Shown: in pieces, positions 21,555-33,700 of the stretch
Position numbering within the stretch: position 1 is the first letter of the stretch
How the letters are laid out: every line of letters begins with the position of its first letter
From: Bostrychus sinensis
Taxonomy: Eukaryota; Chordata; Actinopteri; Gobiiformes; Eleotridae
DNA: 64,000 nt
Assembly (NCBI GenBank): GCA_020698575.1
Contig: CM036252.1
Coordinates: forward strand, 28,287,206 to 28,351,205
Direction: 5' to 3'
Notes under the pieces: model-generated
What the model was told of the DNA's origin: nothing
Database searches by the model: none
What the model saw: only the letters and a program-made list of their open reading frames with translations
Made by a program: the position numbers and the translations under genes

Positions 21555-22645
21555 GACCATGAGGGTCTGAAGTGATTTCAGCTCTCATTCAAGAGGCTTT
21601 TCAATACTAAAATTAAACTGGGAAGAGAGCTGAGTTATATGCTCCTAAGAAGGAGGAGTTTTTGGCCTGAAACTAAATTCTATTGGTTTAGATTAGTTGA
21701 AAAGCTAGTGGTTTTGGGTTGTTAGAAGCCATTTGTCCTCTGCTGGTGTGACGGAGACAGTTGTAAACCCAGAGAACTTAAGGACCATAAACAAATTCTG
21801 CTCCTTCTGATGTTAATGACCTGAGTGAAACTGTTTTGGTCTGAGTTTTAAGAGACTGTTGTAAACAGATGGAAGGTTGTACCTTAGAACAGGGATTCTC
21901 AAACGTTTTTGGCCCAGGGACCCCTTACAGGAGAGAAAAAAATTGCAAGAACCGCTTATAGCACCCTCTGCTCCCGATCAATGTGTTTTATATGGAGCAT
22001 CGCAATCATCAGGATTTTTAAATGTACTAAAACCAAATATAAATGAGGGTAAATAGCTCAGAATGTTGATTTTATTGTCGTGGTGGTTCCCATTAACAGT
22101 AATGTTGGCCTTAGACCACCATTTCTGTTCAAAGAAAGTTTTTTCTTTTTTGAGAAAGAGTGCTTCTTTGATTCCTCACTCAAACCATCCTTTCTCTCTG
22201 GCTAAGATTCAAGCATCAGTGTCCTCAAGGGAGTGGTTTATGTCTTTTAGGTGGAGGTGTACTGCAGACTCTGGTCTACTGCAGTTGGCCCTGCAGTGTT
22301 AGTATTACCACTTGTGCAGAGGTTGTTTGGTTTCCCCAGCGTACTGTTCATTACAATTCTCACTGCAGAGAATGAAGTACTCGACAGTATTCTGATTGCA
22401 ACTGGTTTGAAATGAATATTGTGTTGGAAAAATTCTTTAAAGGTCTTCTGATAGGGCCAGAAACATAAGAAATAACAATATTGCTCCATTTTGGCATAGT
22501 TTCTTTCTTGTACTGTTTTATTGCTCCTTTGGATTTGGAGAAGGCCCAGTTGGGATATCCACAGGTTCTGAGGGCTTTCCTCCTTCCTCCTCTTTGTGCG
22601 CTAGTGGGCTCCTCTTGGGCTCTGTGTTGCAGTGTCCTAATCACA
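21555..22645 (-). mobile_element. Penelope-like element fragment, GIY-YIG endonuclease end
   Basis: On the minus strand the frame at 22644-22360 contains ALRTCGYPNWAFSKSKGAIK, a segment typical of the linker before the endonuclease in fish Penelope-like elements. In another frame, about 22388-22309, I read CSENCNEQYAGETKQPLHK, the conserved CSE-x-C and YxGET-KQPL part of the GIY-YIG domain. Further on, LSQREKGWFE matches the C-terminal motif. Frameshifts and stops make it dead. The 3' flank (21560-21880) matches the copy at 32545-32830. A hAT MITE interrupts it at 21890-22108. Confidence 0.8.
21890..22108. mobile_element. hAT-type MITE nested in the Penelope-like element
   Basis: Starts CAGGGATTCTCAAACG. 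Flanked by CCTTAGAA (21882-21889) and CCTTAGAC (22109-22116), a 7/8 match. Removing it restores continuity with the second Penelope-like copy. Its interior matches the reverse complement of 12763-13039. Confidence 0.75.
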
Positions 22646-24279
22646 CTGTACTGTATATACTGACACTAATATTTCTTAATTTTATTTTATTTTTTTTTAT
22701 CTTAAACACCTAACAAGAAAAAGTGGAAGATGAATAAAAGGATCTTAAACACATCTATGCAAATTAGTCATGTGAGTGGAGATGAGAATGAATGATTTAA
22801 TGTCTTTGTAGGTCAGATAGATGTTGCATATAGCTTTACAAAGAAAGAAAACCAACCTGGGTTTTATTTTCACCCATTTTACTCTACCCTGGAGACAGCA
22901 TGAGTTCAAAAACACAATAGAAAAAGACCAGTCCAAGCTCATGTTTTTGAGTAAGATATTTCTGATGTAGTGTGAACTTGCCCAGTGCCTTATCCCAGTG
23001 GAATTTCAGCCCACATAAAAACAAAGAAAAACATCATATCTGGATAAAACTGGCTGCATACCAAACAACACAACAGATTTTTTTTTTTTTTTTACCATTA
23101 TCCGAAGACGCTGGTATAAGCACAGATCAATAAGTGATAGTGAATAGCTTCAAGACATAACATAAATGTGGAAAAAATAAATAAATTTTAAAATCTAGTC
23201 TACAAAACACTGTGCTAAAAACCTCAACCTCACCAAAGTCCTATCCAACTTTGTCAGTCCGCTATCGATCCAGCTTTCTCTTCCGTGCCAAGCCATTTTC
23301 TCCAAGGATGCCTGCTATTTGCAAGCCCGGCACTTTGCTCCAGTTACCTACTACTCACTGGCTAACCCCACTCCGCCGTCAGCTCCAAATCTATAAGACT
23401 TAGTCACACCTGTGTGGCCCCCTGGAGCACGTCGATGAGCAGAGGCAGCCAATGTGCTATTTTTTTCCTGCCTTGAACTTCAACATCTCTATCTTTTTTG
23501 CAGTTTTTTGTTTCTACGAGGAAAGGAAGGAAAATAATGTGTAGAGCTGTCTCGGATTCTGGAAAATTTGATCTCGTCAGCACTTCAGCGGTCATCTATT
23601 ATTAACACCAGGAGAGGTTCTCTTGTTGATGACATGGGAATATGTTAGTGAAAGGGAAAGGGGGAGACTAGAATTAAGAAAGGCGAAGTGGCTATTAACA
23701 ATATAAATATGCAGAAGCTGAGGGCTTGCCTGAATAATACATAACTGGATATCAACTACCTTTGTGTTAAAACAGATAAATCAAAATGCTCATTGAGTTG
23801 ATTTTGTCTCACATATTCTGAGAAATTCCAGAAATTGCCTACTGAGCTAACAAAGCACCTACCTTTCACCAAATGAGTCAAATCACATTGTTTTCATCTG
23901 CTTCTTACACTCTTGTTTGAACCATGTGAGACCGTATAAGAGACTGTATAAGGAACTCTTTTCTGATTGGATAAAAACAGACAAGCTACAAGCTACAAGT
24001 AAAAATCATTGTTGTAAAGGAACGGTGTTGGGACAGCCGTGTTACTGACTGAAGATTGTATTGCATTTTATACACATAGTTATATAGTTGTATACTCTTT
24101 ATGTGAGCTTATTTGAAAGACAATTAGTAAAATGCAGGCAAATAGCAGCAGGTTTTCACATAAATCCTGCCACCTGCCTCTCTTCCAATCACCTCTCAAG
24201 CCATTCTCATGTATATACATGTCATCTCCCCTCAGTCATCCTGCCGTTCAGCTACGTGCCGCAATTCTCCTCCGCACCC
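22646..24279. other. unique sequence
   Basis: T run near 23079-23093. The part at about 23210-23600 is less AT-rich with several CpGs but carries no recognised feature. Confidence 0.45.
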
Positions 24280-24545
24280 ACCTCCAACGCAGCAGCAGAA
24301 CCATTAGCCCCCTCAGCCTTCCCATCTACTTCTCTTCACTGCAGCAGAAGAGCCATCAGCCTCTAGAGCCTCTCCCTTTCCTCTTCTTCACCATAGCAGC
24401 AGAACCATCAACCTCCTCAGCCTCTCCTTTTCCTCCTCTACAACGCAGCAGCAGAACCATTAGGCTCATCAGCCTCTCCATCTCCTCCTTTTCACCGCAG
24501 CAGGAGACTCATCAGCCTCCTCAGCCTCTCCTTCTCCTCCAGTGT
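24280..24545 (+). repeat. 52-bp minisatellite, five copies
   Basis: The anchor GCAGCAG followed by CATCAGCCTC-type words recurs at 24289, 24341, 24395, 24445 and 24497, spaced 52, 54, 50 and 52 bases. One plus frame stays open through most of it (Ser/Pro/Gln-rich), but the spacing is not always a multiple of three, so selection for coding is unlikely. Confidence 0.7.
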
Positions 24546-26172
24546 CTAGTCCCCGGAGGATAAAATGTGCCCTAACTAATCCATCAAACTCTCCTTTTAT
24601 TGCTTTGCTGACGTTTTTACCTTCCGGGGTCAAAGTTTTGTTTTTGCTTTTTTTCTCTGTTTTTTCTCTGTCTGTTCGTCTCTCCCTGAACCCAATGTGT
24701 GTATAGTTATGTATAGACAATTTCATCGCTTGATTTTTAAGCACTGACAACCTCACCTTGAGTGTGTTTTCAGTTTATCTAGCATGCTTTAGAACCTTAA
24801 TTATGGACTTTCGGTATGGTTTTGTCTTCTTCCCACACTGCTCAAATGATTTGAATGGTAAAATGTATATCTGTCAGCTGCTAAACTTAACCATCCCACT
24901 GCTTATATCTGTCTTACTCCCCATTCATACTGCCACTCTCCTCCTACCTCCCGCTTAAACGCTGCCCTCCAGTCCGCTCGCTCCCTCTCTGACCTTCCCT
25001 CATGTCATTAACTGCTTGTGGCACATCCCGCTGAGCGTCACTAAACCCCCCACCCCACCCCCTCTCTTACCGCCTCAGAGTCGCGGAGCTGAACCAGAAA
25101 CAATAGGTGCAAAGACGTGCTGCGGGATAAGCTCAAAAAGGACCCCGCGACCAAGCAAAAAAGAAGGACATGCTTTGTGCACACACTCCATTGGCACACT
25201 ACAGCAATGGACAATTATTTCCAAAACTAGACTACTGGGTTATTGAGGCAACCTTGAGTTTACACAGACTTTTTTTTGGTGTTTGTCACGCTGAGAACTG
25301 GGTCACATTCCCTCTGTAGTAAAATTAGAACTTCTAGCCTCTATGACCAACCAGCCGAGCTGACATTTTACCTCATATAGCTAACTGATTACAGGTGTGA
25401 TAAGACAAGAAAAACGTCATTAATCAAGAATTAATTTTAGAGTATTAATTGCGTTACCGATCCTCCCCAACATTGATCGGTCCACCGTACAACCGTTGCG
25501 CTCATGTTTCGTCATATCTCCTTTGAAGAACATGAAACCATATTTTTGAAGAGAAATGTGTTTACAAAGTCAATGTTTGGTGCATTATTAATGGAAAATA
25601 AGCCATGTCGACTGTGCTCTAAGAACATTGCACTGGTCATGGCTATTTTTGGAAATAGTCTATCCAAAAGGTATCTATGTTTCACATTGATCATTTATTC
25701 AGTGTGCATATTGTCATTCAAAATTTAAGTTTAGATTCAAAGAATTTCAATGTATGCCAGGAATCAGATGATGTGTTTCTCAAGCAATCATTTTTAGCAC
25801 AAACATAATTTATGGTGCACTTAAACCTAAATAATAATAATAATAATAATAATGCAGTGGATTTATATAGCAATTATTTTGTGTTTTTTAGCCTGTAACA
25901 TGTTTGGCAGTGGCAGTAATGTTCTTTGTATTTTGTTGGTGTTATTCACAGCAGCAGGAAACTCACTCCAGCCAATATCAAAGCTCTCTGTAAACCGTGT
26001 TACGTGGCTTTATTCCATACACGCTGACACAGCAACAGTTCTGTTGAATCAGTACCTTGGAGAGCTCCCCTACTAGGCCTGGTGTACTGACTCTGAGGAA
26101 AGAGGAGGGCTTCAGCGCCATGGACAGCTCCCCGGGATTAAAACTCAACCTGGTCTGATTGTTTGCCCAGAA
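24546..26172. other. unique sequence with a candidate conserved block
   Basis: About 24950-25240 is C-rich with CpGs and no repeats. A short AAT run lies at 25831-25852. No gene supported. Confidence 0.4.
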
Positions 26173-26340
26173 AAGTGATTTTCAAACTGTGGTACAAGTG
26201 CCCTTGGTGGTACTCTAGATTTGTTCAGTTGTACTTATCGGGGGCTAGTGAGAGTGTTTAGGATGGATCTGGTGTAAGTGTATCTCTGGCTTAATCCTTG
26301 TTTAACCCATTGTGCAATGTTAGTTAGGTTACTGGAGTCG
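26173..26340 (+). mobile_element. hAT-type MITE fragment
   Basis: GTGATTTTCAAACTGTGG and CCCTTGGTGGTACTCTAG resemble the left end of the 4221 family, followed by degenerate TTAATCCTTGTTTAACCC words. Confidence 0.45.
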
Positions 26341-27137
26341 CTAATAGTTTCTTGAAAAGTGATCAAGAGAATCAGGATTGTTTTTCTTTTCTTCTTTGGT
26401 TAACAAATGTTATTGTTATAGGAATATCACTAAGTAGTGTACTAGGTTTAAACATGTCTGTCTCTAACTTTATGATCTGCAATATAATAAAGAAAAAGTG
26501 TGAGTAGTTATGGAAGATTTTAAGCGGCTTTGGTCAATGTGAAAAAGTGACAATACCAACCTATCTAAGAAATAAGCAAATAAATTATATATATTCATTA
26601 TCTTTTATTTATAGCTATACAGAGAGTACTGACATTCATGATAAACAGTTCATTTATCAGTAAATATGAACTTGAATATACTAAGACAGCCACTCATACA
26701 GTTTCTTTAGGACTCTGTACATTTTATTACTGTCAATAAAATATCTCAAGTGTATGAATGTTGCAAACAGTTGAGAATCTCTTTTCAATAGTAAAGAGAG
26801 GGCAGACTCTCCAATGTGTCCTTGTGTCTCCTCACGCTTAAAAAAACAACTTTATGATGAAATAAGGAGTCAGGGACACATGCTTATATAGCCATGCTGC
26901 TGCTGATTCAGTACCACAGACAGTTCTCTTTCCCCGAGTAGTCCACTACAGCCTCTGGGGGAAGATATGGTTTCAGAACCACGGATAGCTCCTCAGGCTG
27001 GACCACTGCTTCTTGTGGCCGTTTTTTTTTTACTGCCATTGTAACTATGAGGAACTGTTCTTTCAGCACTTCCACACCCTCTCCAGCTCACTTCCCACAT
27101 TCTCGGCTGTGCATGCTGGCAATATTGTGCGCTGCTA

Positions 27138-27139
<2 letters not shown>
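26341..27139. other. unique AT-rich sequence
   Basis: No supported feature. Confidence 0.5.
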
Positions 27140-27176
<37 letters not shown>

Positions 27177-27190
27177 CGTGTGTCTGTGTG
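27140..27190. repeat. (GT)n microsatellite
   Basis: About 16 uninterrupted GT units, then GC-interrupted repeats. Confidence 0.95.
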
Positions 27191-28041
27191 TACCCAGAGT
27201 TTGTTGTTGCTGGACCTCCCTGGACAGCTCTCTGTAGAAGGACTGCTGCCCTGGCGTTTTATGATGGATTAGAGGTGTATATACTATGTGGTTAGGTAAG
27301 AATGTGTGTTCAGAGGGACTTGAACTGCACACTTTTTTTAACAATGTTCTTCTTCTCTTGCCATAATTTGGACTCTAGCCTGGGCCCTTTGTTGTTTACC
27401 TTCCTGGCGGTGCTATTACTTTTATTCACTGTTGTTGCTGAAATTCGGTCTAAGGAAGAAAACAAAGTTAGACCAGAGCAGTGAGGACCATTTCTCATTC
27501 ATTCATTCATTTCCTAAGACTGGGCTGTGCACACAATAAATTTAGGTAAATCAGTACTAATGAAAGTTTAGCTTAAAATTACTTAGCAACCCTACATATT
27601 GATCTCTCTTGTAATTGTCTGTTAATAATTCTCCATAAAATATACGTATCATTTACTTCTATTAAAGGCATGCACTGTGCAGTAAGGACCCAACGATGTT
27701 TAATTGTATAAAAAAAACACACACACACACACACAAAAAACATTATATGGTGCATTTTGCTGCCGTTTTGTGGGCTCGGGGAGTCCCTCCTAAAAAAAAA
27801 AAAATCCAATAGGACTCTGAGGCTACTATTGTAATGACATCAAGCTAGTCATTTTAGGTTATAAAAGACATGTAGTGTTGCTTTAAGGTTGCAACAAAGC
27901 CCGGTTCAGCAAAATAGATTGTATCTTTGCGACATTTAACAAATGAGACATAATTGTGGGACTGCATTGGTCTACAACTTTATGGTTCTAAACCTTGTCT
28001 TTATGTAATATCTCTTTTGTATAAGCATTTTTCTTTATCAT
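27191..28041. other. unique sequence with short microsatellites
   Basis: ATTC repeats near 27497-27512 and (AC)n at 27717-27734. No gene. Confidence 0.5.
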
Positions 28042-28370
28042 GGGGTGCACGGTGGCTCTTCTGCCTTTCAGCAAGAAAGCAGGGGGTTTGATCCCTGGTC
28101 GATCTCTGTGATTGCAGTCTGCAAGTCCTTCCCATGTTGCTTTCCTTCCACTGTCCAAATACATACATGTGATAGATGAATTTGTGACCCTGAAGTGCCC
28201 ATAGTGAATGAATTTTAGAGTGGAAAGTTGTCTGTTAGTATAGAAGTATGTCTTTGTGCCAACCCTGTGACTAAATGGCCATTGTCCAGCTTGTACCCTG
28301 CCTAAGGCCCATAGTTACTGGGTTATGCTTCAACCCTAGAATCCCTAATCGGAATAAGCAGAATAAATTA
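28042..28370 (+). mobile_element. SINE-like repeat, nearly full length
   Basis: Starts GGGTGCACGGTGGCTC, followed by GGGGGTTTGATCCCTGG (B-box-like), GCAAGTCCTTCCCATGTTGC and CACTGTCCAAATACATACAT. It ends CATTGTCCAGCTTGTACCC, CCTAAGGCCCATAGTTACTGG and GGAATAAGCAGAAT. This is the complete order of the common teleost repeat whose parts are scattered elsewhere in the window. Confidence 0.65.
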
Positions 28371-29548
28371 CAATTTTTAACCACTTTTTAATGAATCTAA
28401 GAGGAAAGGATGCTATGTTCTTGTTGGTGGTGAGCGGTTGAAAGCATATGGGAAGGACATTTTGTGTAGTGCAGCTTTAGATCTTTTGTGTAACCTTGCT
28501 TCAAATCAGATTTCTAACTTAAATAATGTTGGTGCAAATGGGCCTCAACACAGAAAGATTATAACTGTGAAGTTGATGCTGGCTTACGCTGTTGTTTTCA
28601 TCAATTATTTACTTACCTTTGAATGACTTCCCGCTTGCAACTTGCGACAGTTACTATTATTATTGTTGATTTGCAGCTTGCAGTCAAGCTAGGTATGACA
28701 CAGAGCGGGCCATTTTTTTCGCCTCCCCCTTTCCTCTTCTTCCTTAACCTACTTTCGCTTTGTACCTTCCATTGCTTTTTTATTTTAATCAAACCAGACT
28801 TGCAAGCGGCATAATCAAAGCTTTAGGGCCTCAAATGCTGACTGGAGCGGCTTTGATGTTTGGGTTGCCGCGTCGGGTCACGGTGTAAATGCTCAGATGA
28901 GGTCACAGAGCGTTTAAAAAGCCAAGCCTCTTAGCGCACTTAAGGTAGCTGCTGCAGAATTTTCCATGTAAGCTCTTTTGAAGTGCATACATTTTCGGGG
29001 CTTGTGGCATGTGCAGCGTCGGAAGTTTTTTTTTTTTTTTTTTTTCAGTGAGGGGAAAAAATGGCGGTGATTTATGGGAGATCACAGAGAAGCAGTTGTG
29101 CTCAGTGTGCAATAATAAGGCCGGGGTTCGCTTTCTACCTTTGTGTGCAGCGGAAGAGATAAGATTGAAATTACAATCTTGAACATTCATCATCAGAGGC
29201 AACTAAAAGTGATGCGACATGCCACAATGTTTTGTTTACAATTCTTCGTCTTTAGTTTCGGCTTTTATTTCCCTTGGGTCTCCATGAGTGCAGTCATATC
29301 TGTTAAGTATAGGTTTTAAGTCTGACACTTCTCCATTTATCCAGGCTTGGGACTACTGTCCAAAGAATACACTGCCTTGTGCCCTCGGTGGCTGGATTTT
29401 TAAAGTTTGCAAAATAATGCAGTCTGTATATTATGTAAACTCATGGTTTTCCAATGAGTTTAATAATAGATTTGTGAACATATATTTTTTGCTAATAGCT
29501 TAACTTAGCTTTTCACATACAACTACTGCTATTTGTCAACCTTTCCTA
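28371..29548. other. unique sequence with a candidate conserved block
   Basis: About 28800-29240 has CpGs and balanced composition apart from a T run at 29026-29045. Flanks are AT-rich. Nothing coding recognised. Confidence 0.4.
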
Positions 29549-29664
29549 ATTAAATTAAATTAAATTAAATTAAATTAAATTAAATTAAATTAAATTAAAT
29601 TAAATTTTATTTTATTTTATTTTATTTTATTTAAATAAATTTTATTTTATTTTATTTTATTTTA
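29549..29664. repeat. compound (TTAAA)n / (TTTTA)n microsatellite
   Basis: About eleven TTAAA units switch to TTTTA units around 29605, with one TTTAAATAAA break. Confidence 0.95.
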
Positions 29665-29777
29665 CTGATGGCAATTTGGGTAAATAGTGATATAAGCCAT
29701 AGTTGTAATAGTAGTGCTTGAACTGGTAGTCGTAGGAACGATAATATTGGAAACAGTAGCAGTAGTCGTAACTGTAA

Positions 29778-29829
<52 letters not shown>
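29778..29829. repeat. (AGT)n microsatellite
   Basis: Seventeen perfect AGT/TAG units. The valine-rich open frame across it is a by-product. Confidence 0.95.
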
Positions 29830-29830
<1 letters not shown>

Positions 29831-30774
29831 ACAGCAGCTAGTACTTACGTTACCCTTTGGATTTTTACCATAGTCATTCCTTTATCTTTTTTGCTGTCTA
29901 TGACCTATGAGAGTCTTGAAGGGCTGAAGCCTCTTGGCAACTATGGGCCTTAGGTAACTGACATTCATTCACTAGGGGCAATTTACATTCACTTGATAGT
30001 AGTCATTTTTAGTGTGGTGCAAAGTAACTGTAAATAATTTTACAGTTCATATAATATACTAGAGTATTCTTTATACTTTCTGAGTACATTTCCTAAAATA
30101 TACTTAAAACATATAACTCAAGTAAATCTTTAGATTCTCTAAATGTGTATTAATATTTTAAAGTAACAGTACTTTTGGTTGAGTACAGATGACTTCTTCC
30201 AAGCCGAGTACCTGGAGAGAACCCACAGTAGCGCCACTGACCGATTACTGCTCTTTAACCTCTGCACTCTCATTAACTAAACATCTCTGACATGTTTAAC
30301 CAGCTCATTAGACAACCCTATGTTAGATTAGCCTCAGGAGGGGAATGTACTGTGACTCATTATTGTAAATACACTTTGCATTAACCACTGTCCTTGTCTT
30401 ACTTTTCCGTCGTGGTGACATTCTATAGCTGACTCTGAGCTGAGCTGTGGTCTTTGAGGACCATCTGTGGCCTGGGACACACATCAGCTAACACTTGACA
30501 TGCTGACTTTAGGCTTTTAGAGGTCGTAGGTGGTGCCCAGGGACAACAACAGGACAGACATCCAAGAAATGTACACAGGAGAATATGCAGTAAGTGAAAG
30601 GGCAAAGACATTAGTCCAGTGTAGTTTCACCACTGGGTTGAAATAGGGGTTAAAATGACCCAGGTTTGTAATCTCTGTTATATTTAGGCACAGGAGTTCA
30701 TTGAACCACACTTTTAGGGCTGTGTATTGATTAAAAAAAACTTCACTCACAAATGTTTTTATAAAAAAATGATT
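29830..30774. other. unique AT-rich sequence with transposon-like remnants
   Basis: 30000-30200 contains GAGTACATTT and AACAGTACTTTTGG words, possibly a decayed reverse copy of the 15411 family. Otherwise nothing. Confidence 0.4.
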
Positions 30775-31255
30775 AAAATATAAAACACATTGTCACCACA
30801 AAATATCAGTACAGCAGTTTTTGATATCAATACAATATCTCCAAATTTGTGATGTGTGATACCAGCTTTCTCACCTTCAATTCGGTATCAATCAATACCA
30901 AGCCTGGTATCGATAATACCAATACCGATTCCGATACCACCCCTTACAGTCACAACCATTGTTTTTTTCTTTTATAGTCATTGAAATTTTGTAAATGATA
31001 AAAGCCTATATGCATGCACATGTTACAAATGTCTTTTTTATTCTACTGGAGCAGCAGAACACAATGGATTGAGTTGGACCTCAAATTGAAGAGCACACAT
31101 GAAGGATCCAGTGGAATTTGTATTATACTAATAACATTGTTTGTCATGACTACTAAAGTATCAATACTTTCATATTGGCATCGATACCACAATTAAATCA
31201 CAGGAATAGAAGATATCAATACTTTTGGTATCGATTCAGACATCCCTACTCCAAT
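30775..31255. mobile_element. TATCGATACC-rich transposon remnant
   Basis: The segments GGTATCGATAATACC with CCGATTCCGATACCACCCC (about 30906-30946) and CTTTTGGTATCGATTCAGAC (about 31221-31240) match a teleost DNA-transposon type with GGTATCGATACC subterminal repeats. The two ends are in direct, not inverted, orientation. This may be two partial copies. Confidence 0.4.
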
Positions 31256-32084
31256 AGATATACAATACATCAATATTTTGATATTTTCTTACAAATTGCT
31301 TGACACTGAGGTAATATGACCCCATCACTATGTACAAATAGATTACAAAATATTGTTTTTAGACTTTGACAAAGATTATAAAAATTGGAACTTGGTGTTT
31401 GGTATTGTATTCGTTTGATTTGTGTCATTTTGACCCAGCAACAAAATTCACTGTCAACAGATTACATACTTACTATAGAAGACTGGATTTAGTCCCAGTA
31501 TAGTCATGAGTAACTTCTATCTTGGGATATTTCCTGATTTTTAATATAGTCTTGATGACCTTGTAAACCCCAACCCAACTACTTTGCAATATAAACATAA
31601 ATATATGTGCTTGAAATACTCATTTAATCTATAAAACAAAGAAAGTAGGAAAGTAAGGCTAGGTTTATTTAGCTCAGTGAGAGACAGAGCTAGAATGAGT
31701 TTTTTTCGGAGCGACCCATGGTGTGACTTTGGCTCACCTTGGCCGTCAGTCAGTTGGGTGGAGGGGTTATCTGTCTCCCCCCGGCCCACTCCCTGCTGAT
31801 TTAATGAATTTACACAGGCCTTGGGAATGGCTAATGCGCTTGTTTGCGTAGCTTAGGGAGAACAGGTGGCTGCAAATTTCACCTCTAACTGCAGCGTCCC
31901 GGGGCGAATTGAATAGTGCGACAGGCCGGGGTTCTTATGCTATTTGGTCCACATTGTGTAGGTTTGAATGTAAAATGTGACCTTTAATGCGTGTGACTCT
32001 GAAAAGTTTGATGTTTCTTCGAGTGAACTTAAACTTAAGGCACCAAAAATCGGTGTAGTTTTGTGGGTGTATTTTGTTTAGGGT
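31256..32084. other. unique sequence with a candidate conserved block
   Basis: About 31690-31990 is CpG-containing, repeat-free and balanced. A two-unit TTAGGG string occurs at 32076-32090, too short to be a telomere relic. Confidence 0.4.
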
Positions 32085-33700
32085 TAGGGTTAACCCCCAT
32101 AACATTAGTGTACACTGTTGGTAAATAAACTTAAATGTTTCTTAGCAATAACATACTGGCTATGAGTGAAAAAAAAAGTGATTTTCATAATATTTTATTC
32201 ATTCATATTTTTTGTTGCATTATATTATAGCCAAAAATACGAACAATTTACTATGTCTGTGAAGACTCTCACTCGTCCAGGGTAATTGCTTTGCAACAAA
32301 AAGTTAAAAAAGCAGTCATCTGGATTGGATTTTTAAAGTTGAAGACGTTTCACCTCTTATCCAAGAGGCTTTCTCAATTCTGAAATTGAACCTCTGCACA
32401 AGCGGTTATACCAACACCGCAGGGCCAACTCCTTTGAGGACAGTGAGGTCCAAATCTTAGCCAGAGAGAAAGGATGGTTTGAGCGAGGAGTGAAAGAAGC
32501 AATCTTTGTCAAAAAAGATAAACCTTCTTTAAACAGAAATGGTGGTCTCAGATACAACCTTCCTTCTGTCTACAACAGTCTCCTGAAACCCAAAAACAAA
32601 CAAACCAGTTTCACTCAGGTCATTTACATCTGAAGGAGCTGCCCAGGCCCAGGAGGGTTAACCACTCTCACTCCAGCTGAGGACAAAGGACTCCTAACGA
32701 TGGTCGCCTTGACCAATAGAATTTAGTTTCAGGTCATAACTCCTCCTTCCTAGGAGAATATAAACCAGCTCTCTCCAGTTCAGCTTCAGATTTGAGAAAG
32801 CCTCTTGGATAAGAGGTGAAACGTCTTCAACTTTTAAATCCAATCCAGATGACTGCTTTTTTTACTTTTTGTTTGCGAAACAATTTACTATATTGCCTGG
32901 GTCATTTTAACCCTAAGACAGCACAAGAGTTAAAAGACAAAACATATACTAATAATAATATTAACAATAACATAAGTTTTATGTACTATAGACTTTGAGG
33001 TTTGATATTGAGTAAAAATGACCCCACAACATTAGTCTACACTGTTAGTAAATAAACTTAACATTCAAAAACATTTTCATAACATATTATTCATTTATAT
33101 TTTATTATAATATATTATAGCCAAAAAGAGGAAGAATTTATGATATTGTCTGGGTCATTTTAATGCTAAGACAGCTCAGGAGTTAAAAGAAAAAGCATCT
33201 ACGCCTTCTATTATTAACAATGACATGACTTTTATTGTACCATAGACTTTGAGTTTTGTTACTGGGTGCACTGTTGAATAAACTTAAATGTCAGTTGAAA
33301 ATAACGTACTGGATATGAATGCAAAATAATATTTTATACATTTTTTTTATGTATGTATATATTAGCCTCTTATCCCTGTTTAAATCATTATCATGCGTAT
33401 TAAAAAAGGTATTTAGGTAAGGTTTTTATTACGTCTATATATTTTCATTATTAGATCTTTGCATTGTATACAGACTTTTCAATATTTATTGGCCATCTAG
33501 CTTAAAATTAATGAGAAGGTTTTTGTCACAATCATTGTTATATCCTGTCCAGATTTTTTTTAAAAGGTTTATTTATTTATTTATTTTGTGATTTCTGGTT
33601 TACTTTAGGAAATCTTGCCACTTGCCAAAAAGAAGAATAATTTATCATATTGCCTGGGTCATTTTAACCCTAAGACAGCACAGGAGTTAAAAGACATGCA
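32085..33700. repeat. diverged tandem repeat, about 240-290 bp period, interrupted
   Basis: The words CATTAGTGTACACTGTTGG (32103), CATTAGTCTACACTGTTAG (33030) and the decayed GTGCACTGTTGAATAAAC (33266) mark unit starts. CTGGGTCATTTTAACCCTAAG recurs at about 32897, 33148 and 33654, followed each time by GACAGC-CA/TC-AGGAGTTAAAAG. The first unit is split by the Penelope-like insertion, and the third has about 270 bp of unrelated sequence inside. Confidence 0.65.
32255..32878 (+). mobile_element. Penelope-like element, short copy with inverted terminal segments
   Basis: Flanked by a perfect 13-bp target duplication, AACAATTTACTAT (32242-32254 and 32879-32891). The left arm (about 32286-32391) is the reverse complement of the right arm (about 32776-32883), including GTTGAAGACGTTTCACCTC. 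Between them a plus frame at 32391-32633 reads QHRRANSFEDSEVQILAREK, then WFERGVKEAIFVKK and NRNGGLRYNLPSVYNSLL. This is the C-terminal endonuclease end of fish Penelope-like elements, with about 20-25 residues deleted after QHRRAN. An inverted partial terminal repeat upstream of a 5'-truncated body is characteristic of this class. Confidence 0.85.

Noticed and set aside
27140..27190. CRISPR-like or regulatory repeat.
   Set aside because: A plain GT dinucleotide microsatellite; no spacer-repeat arrays occur in the window.
29714..29953. Valine-rich open frame.
   Set aside because: Created by the AGT microsatellite.
32076..32092. TTAGGG-like string suggesting an interstitial telomere.
   Set aside because: Only about two units; expected by chance in this length of sequence.
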